The position numbers were made by a program, and so were the translations under genes. This document shows positions 38,667 to 42,515 of a stretch of 42,515 nt of DNA, one piece after another. The DNA is from Betaproteobacteria bacterium (GTDB taxonomy: Bacteria > Pseudomonadota > Gammaproteobacteria > Burkholderiales > Thiobacillaceae): positions 1 to 42,515 of the forward strand of contig QYQG01000055.1 of assembly GCA_007280375.1 (NCBI GenBank), read 5' to 3'. The notes beneath the pieces are model-generated. The model made no database searches and was not told where the DNA came from. It saw only the letters and a program-made list of their open reading frames with translations. How positions within the stretch are numbered: the stretch's first letter is position 1; each line of letters starts with the position of its first letter.

Positions 38667-41600
38667 ATGAGCAACACCTTACGCGACCGCAGCCTTCCGC
38701 CCCTTCCCGCTTTCCCCCCGCCCGCACAACGTCTCTCTTTACCGCTGCCGCCGGGGTCCGCCGATGCGGCCTTGATTGCGGAATGGGCAAAAGGGCAACG
38801 CGTGCTCGTATTGACGGCCACGGCGGCCGATGCGCAGCGCTTGGCGAACGAGATCGCATGGTTTGCGCCGCAACTCGCAGTGGGCCTGTTCCCGGACTGG
38901 GAGACCTTGCCGTATGACCCGATCTCGCCGCACCCAGACCTGGTGTCCGAACGCTTGGCGACCCTGTGGCGCAGCCTGCAAGGCGAACTCAATTGTCTGA
39001 TCGCGCCCGTAGCCACCGCGATGCAACGCCTCGCGCCGACCGAGTTTCTCTCTGCGCAGGCCTTTCTTTATCAACCGAAAAGCCGTCTCAACTTTGATGC
39101 CTTGCGCGCGCGCCTGATTGCGGCGGGTTATACGGCGGTCAGCCAAGTCTATACGCCGGGCGAGTTTGCCTTGCGCGGTGGCATCTTTGACCTTTTCCCC
39201 ACCGGCGCGGCCCTACCTTATCGCATCGAGTTGTTCGACGACGAGATCGAGTCGATCCGCAGTTTTGACCCTGACACGCAACGCACGCTCTACACGGTGG
39301 GCGAGATGCGTCTCTTGCCAGCGCGTGAGTTTCCGCTCGATGACGCCGGTGTCGCCCTGTTTCGTGCCAACTTTCGCGACCGCTTTGAGGGCGATCCGGG
39401 GCGCAGTCGGCTATATAAGGATGTCTCGAACAAACTCGCGCCAGCGGGGATCGAATACGCCCTGCCGTTGTTTTTTACCGCCACCGCCAACCTCTTCGAC
39501 TACCTGCCCGCCGGCTGTAAGGCCGTCCTGCATGGTGACCTGCACCGCGCCAGCGAGACCTTTTGGCACGAGGTAGGTGCCCGCCATCAACTCCTCAGCG
39601 GTGACCGCGAACGGCCCTTGTTATCCCCCGCCGAGGTCTTTTTATCGGTCGATCAGTTCTTCGCCCAGTTACGCCCGCTGGCGCGTATCGAGCTGAATCT
39701 TAGCCAAAATAACGCTGCCACCCTACCCTACGACAGTGCGCCAGCGGTGCAGTCGGAGCGGCGTGACCCTGCGCCCTTTGCGCGACTCACTGCGCATCTC
39801 AACGCCTATGCCGGGCGCACCGTCTTGGTGGCCGAGACCTTAGGACGGCGCGAGACCTTGGCCAATGCCTTGGCCGAACACGGGATCAAGACACTGGCGC
39901 AAGAAGGGGTTGTACCCCCGGGCGAGGGGCCGGCCTTTATCCTCACCACCGGCCCGCTGGCGACGGGGTTTATCGACACGCGCACGGGGCTGTGCCTCCT
40001 CACCGAGACCGAACTCTACGCCCGCACCCCGCAGCAGCGGCAGCGCCGCGAGGGACGCAAGACACTGGTCGAGGGTCTGGTGCGCGACCTATCCGAGCTC
40101 AAGCTGGGCGATCCGATCGTGCATATCGAACACGGCATCGGCCGTTATCTAGGACTCACCACGATGGATTTGGGTGAGGGCGACGAGGAGTTGCTACATC
40201 TGGAATACGCCAAGGGCGACAAACTTTTTGTGCCGGTGGCGCATCTGCACCTCATCGCCCGTTATCTCGGCGCCAACCCCGAAAACGCGCCCCTGCACGC
40301 GCTAGGTAGCCCGCAGTGGGAAAAAGCCAAGCGTCGTGCGCAAGAAAAGGCCAATGACACCGCCGCCGAGTTGCTCAACCTCTACGCCCTGCGCGCCGCC
40401 CGCGAGGGCTATCGCTTCAACTGGCGCGAGACCGAGATGACCGCCTTTGCCGAGGGCTTCGGTTTTGAAGAAACGCCCGACCAGCAAGCCGCCATCGACG
40501 CGGTCTTGACCGACATGCGCTCTGGCCAACCCATGGATCGCTTGGTCTGCGGCGATGTCGGCTTTGGCAAGACCGAGGTTGCCTTGCGCGCCGCCTTTGC
40601 CGCCGTCGCTGACAATAAACAGGTCATCGTGCTGTGTCCGACCACCTTATTAGCGGAACAGCATTTCCAGACATTTTCCGATCGTTTCGCCGATCTTCCC
40701 GTGCGTATCGCGGAGTTATCGCGTTTTCGCTCGACCAAAGAGATCAACGCCGCGCTGGCGGGTTTAGCGCACGGCAGCGTGGATATCGTCATCGGTACGC
40801 ATAAACTCCTGCAACCCGATGTCCGACTCGCGCGTCTGGGCTTGGTCATCATCGACGAAGAACACCGCTTTGGTGTGCGCCAAAAGGAAGCCCTGCGTAG
40901 CCTACGCAGCGAGGTCGATTGTCTCGCCCTGACCGCCACGCCCATCCCGCGCACCCTCGCCATGTCGCTCGAAGGCATCCGCGAGTTTTCCGTCATCGCT
41001 ACCGCGCCGTCAAAACGCTTAGCGATCAAGACCTTCGTCCAGCCAGAGAGCGACGGCCTCATCCGCGAGGCCGCCCTGCGCGAACTCAAACGCGGCGGGC
41101 AGATCTATTTCCTCCACAACGAGGTCGAGACCATCCTCAACATGCGCACCCGTCTCGAACAACTACTCCCCGAGGCGCGCATCGAGGTCGCGCATGGTCA
41201 GATGCCTTCACTCCAACTCGAGCATGTGATGCGCGATTTCTATCACCAGCGTTTTAATCTACTGCTCTGCACCACCATCATCGAGACCGGCATCAATGTG
41301 CCCAGCGCCAACACCATCTTGATGCACCGCGCCGACAAGTTTGGCCTTGCCCAGTTGCACCAGTTGCGTGGCCGCGTCGGCCGCTCGCACCATCAGGCCT
41401 ACGCCTACCTGCTCACGCCCGCGAACGAAGGCGGCATCACCGTCAACGCCCAACGCCGCCTAGAGGCCATCTGCCAGATGGAAGAACTCGGCTCCGGTTT
41501 TCATCTAGCGATGCAAGACCTAGAGATTCGTGGCGCGGGCGAGGTCTTGGGCGACGCGCAAAGCGGCGAGATGCAAGAGGTCGGCTTTAACCTCTATAAC

Positions 41601-42101
41601 GAGATGCTGACGCAGGCGGTCAACACCTTGAAGGCCGGTCATTCACCTGATATGGCCGCGCCTTTGGCGGTGACAGCGGAGATCAACCTGCACCTGCCAG
41701 CGCGCCTGCCGGAAGATTACTGCGGCGACATCCATGAACGCCTAGTGCTATACAAACGACTCGCCAGTTGCAACAGCACGGCCGATTTAAGCGAGATCCA
41801 AGAGGAGATGATCGACCGCTTTGGCCTATTACCGGACCCCGTCATCACCCTCTTAGCCGCACATCGGCTACGCATCCGCACCCGTCCATTGGGGATTCGC
41901 CGTCTCGATGCCAGCGAGATCGGACTTACCGTACAGTTCGTCCCCAAACCGCCGATCGACCCGATGCGGATCATCACCCTCATCCAAACCCGCCGCGACT
42001 GCAAACTCGCCGGCCCCGATCGTATTCGCATCACCCTACCGTGCGCAGGTTTGCCCGAACGACTCATGGCGGTAGAATCCATTATCCAATCTTTGAGTTG
42101 A
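38667..42101 (+). CDS. mfd: Transcription-repair coupling factor Mfd
   Basis: ATP-driven translocase that removes RNA polymerase stalled at lesions and recruits UvrA. The 1144-residue length is normal. The N-terminal UvrB-like module includes FPDWETLPYDPISPH. The RNA-polymerase-interaction domain starts at about LKLGDPIVHIEHGIGRY. The RecG-like motor has Walker A GDVGFGKTE (near residue 629), DEEH (near 730), and the TRG region with GRVGRSHHQAYAYLL. The C-terminal D7 domain is complete. The ATG at 38667 agrees with the family N-terminus but lacks a ribosome-binding site. Divergent DUF3301 lies upstream. Confidence 0.97.
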   Translation: MSNTLRDRSLPPLPAFPPPAQRLSLPLPPGSADAALIAEWAKGQRVLVLTATAADAQRLANEIAWFAPQLAVGLFPDWETLPYDPISPHPDLVSERLATLWRSLQGELNCLIAPVATAMQRLAPTEFLSAQAFLYQPKSRLNFDALRARLIAAGYTAVSQVYTPGEFALRGGIFDLFPTGAALPYRIELFDDEIESIRSFDPDTQRTLYTVGEMRLLPAREFPLDDAGVALFRANFRDRFEGDPGRSRLYKDVSNKLAPAGIEYALPLFFTATANLFDYLPAGCKAVLHGDLHRASETFWHEVGARHQLLSGDRERPLLSPAEVFLSVDQFFAQLRPLARIELNLSQNNAATLPYDSAPAVQSERRDPAPFARLTAHLNAYAGRTVLVAETLGRRETLANALAEHGIKTLAQEGVVPPGEGPAFILTTGPLATGFIDTRTGLCLLTETELYARTPQQRQRREGRKTLVEGLVRDLSELKLGDPIVHIEHGIGRYLGLTTMDLGEGDEELLHLEYAKGDKLFVPVAHLHLIARYLGANPENAPLHALGSPQWEKAKRRAQEKANDTAAELLNLYALRAAREGYRFNWRETEMTAFAEGFGFEETPDQQAAIDAVLTDMRSGQPMDRLVCGDVGFGKTEVALRAAFAAVADNKQVIVLCPTTLLAEQHFQTFSDRFADLPVRIAELSRFRSTKEINAALAGLAHGSVDIVIGTHKLLQPDVRLARLGLVIIDEEHRFGVRQKEALRSLRSEVDCLALTATPIPRTLAMSLEGIREFSVIATAPSKRLAIKTFVQPESDGLIREAALRELKRGGQIYFLHNEVETILNMRTRLEQLLPEARIEVAHGQMPSLQLEHVMRDFYHQRFNLLLCTTIIETGINVPSANTILMHRADKFGLAQLHQLRGRVGRSHHQAYAYLLTPANEGGITVNAQRRLEAICQMEELGSGFHLAMQDLEIRGAGEVLGDAQSGEMQEVGFNLYNEMLTQAVNTLKAGHSPDMAAPLAVTAEINLHLPARLPEDYCGDIHERLVLYKRLASCNSTADLSEIQEEMIDRFGLLPDPVITLLAAHRLRIRTRPLGIRRLDASEIGLTVQFVPKPPIDPMRIITLIQTRRDCKLAGPDRIRITLPCAGLPERLMAVESIIQSLS

Positions 42102-42108
42102 ACCCTTT

Positions 42109-42318
42109 ATGGAAACCATGACCCTCAACATCTCCGGCATGACCTGCATGGGCTGTGCCGCCAGCGTCGAACGCAAACTACGCGAACAACCCGGCGTCAG
42201 CCGCGCCGTAGTCATCCTAGAAGACGCACAAGCCGAGATCGATTTTGATCCACAGATTGCCACGGCCGAAGCCTTAAAACAGACCCTGCGCGCCGCCGGT
42301 TGGGGCGTGGTTAGTTAA
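42109..42318 (+). CDS. Heavy-metal-associated (HMA) domain protein, copper-chaperone type
   Basis: The 69-residue protein is one HMA domain with the metal-binding GMTCMGC (Cys13 and Cys16). It is followed by AASVERKLREQPGVSRAVVILEDAQAEIDFDP, matching CopZ-like chaperones and the N-terminal domains of copper P-type ATPases. It likely carries Cu(I) in the cytoplasm. It begins 8 nt after the mfd stop; a second ATG three codons in (42118) is an alternative start. No copper ATPase or CueR-type regulator is visible within the window. Confidence 0.9.
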   Translation: METMTLNISGMTCMGCAASVERKLREQPGVSRAVVILEDAQAEIDFDPQIATAEALKQTLRAAGWGVVS

Positions 42319-42371
42319 AGACGCGAGGACGGGGCCTGTATCCCTTGGCCATCGTGTCAAGGCTGACACCC

Positions 42372-42515
42372 TCACCACGCAGCTAGGGCTTTTTTGCTTT
42401 CTTTACGCAACGCGGCCAGATAGTCCGCATGAGCGGTCTGCTCTGTGGCGGTCGCCGACAGGACGCGCAGGACGGCCGGGCCATCCGCCAGCGCAAAGGC
42501 CTTAGGGGCCAGGAC
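42372..42515 (-). CDS. C-terminal end of an unidentified protein (partial)
   Basis: On the minus strand a frame is open from the window edge to a TGA at 42374-42372, giving the last 47 residues. The visible sequence is Ala-rich with a charged helix-like end (HADYLAALRKESKKALAAW). Codon use and lack of stops fit a real gene that converges with the HMA gene. I do not recognise the family. The start and most of the gene lie outside the window. Confidence 0.5.
   Translation of the reverse strand, partial: VLAPKAFALADGPAVLRVLSATATEQTAHADYLAALRKESKKALAAW

Noticed and set aside
38242-38859. 205-aa minus-strand frame over the mfd start
   Set aside because: The DUF3301 frame at 38267-38617 has a membrane anchor and family pattern; this overlapping frame has neither.

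Overview
The window is a gene-dense, GC-rich chromosomal stretch from a Gram-negative proteobacterium, most likely a gamma- or betaproteobacterium. The reasons are an outer-membrane biogenesis run (bamA, skp, lpxD, fabZ, lpxA, lpxB), a lolA gene, a lon / HU / tRNA-Val / tRNA-Asp / ppiD block, a ftsK-lolA-rarA block and a DUF3301 protein. Almost everything is housekeeping. I see no prophage, insertion sequence, transposase or CRISPR array.

Layout. (1) 1-4621, plus strand: the 3' part of lon, a non-coding gap with a REP-like double palindrome, an HU gene, two tRNAs with a strong terminator, and ppiD. (2) queF on the minus strand (4694-5113). (3) 5171-12786, plus strand: smc, a YoaA/DinG-type iron-sulfur helicase, an exported HIRAN-domain protein, tsaB, rimI and a small protein resembling both HolD (DNA polymerase III psi) and family-4 uracil-DNA glycosylases; most are joined by 4-nt ATGA overlaps. 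(4) A second palindromic repeat, then ugd on the plus strand. (5) 14112-28089, minus strand: one long co-directional run, transcribed rpsB-tsf-pyrH-frr-uppS-cdsA-dxr-rseP-bamA-skp-lpxD-fabZ-lpxA-lpxB-rnhB. It joins translation factors, UMP kinase, isoprenoid and phospholipid precursor enzymes, and envelope and lipid A assembly. (6) ftsK-lolA-rarA on the minus strand, divergent from trxB. (7) A minus-strand group transcribed ADP-ribosylglycohydrolase, DUF1015, ispD, tadA, L,D-transpeptidase-like, TauE/SafE. (8) DUF3301 (minus), divergent mfd (plus), a small HMA metal-binding protein, and the end of an unidentified minus-strand gene at the right edge.

The most interesting parts are the smc-yoaA-HIRAN-tsaB-rimI-holD-like operon, which puts a fork-repair helicase and a candidate clamp-loader psi subunit in one transcription unit together with a putatively exported HIRAN protein; the structured rpsB leader and rpsB-tsf intercistronic hairpin; a recurring -10-like motif (TTAnAAT), which in front of mfd lies so close to the ATG that the mRNA may be leaderless; and two inverted-repeat families that are probably dispersed in the genome. 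Functions are assigned by reading motifs and gene order only; no database search was possible.
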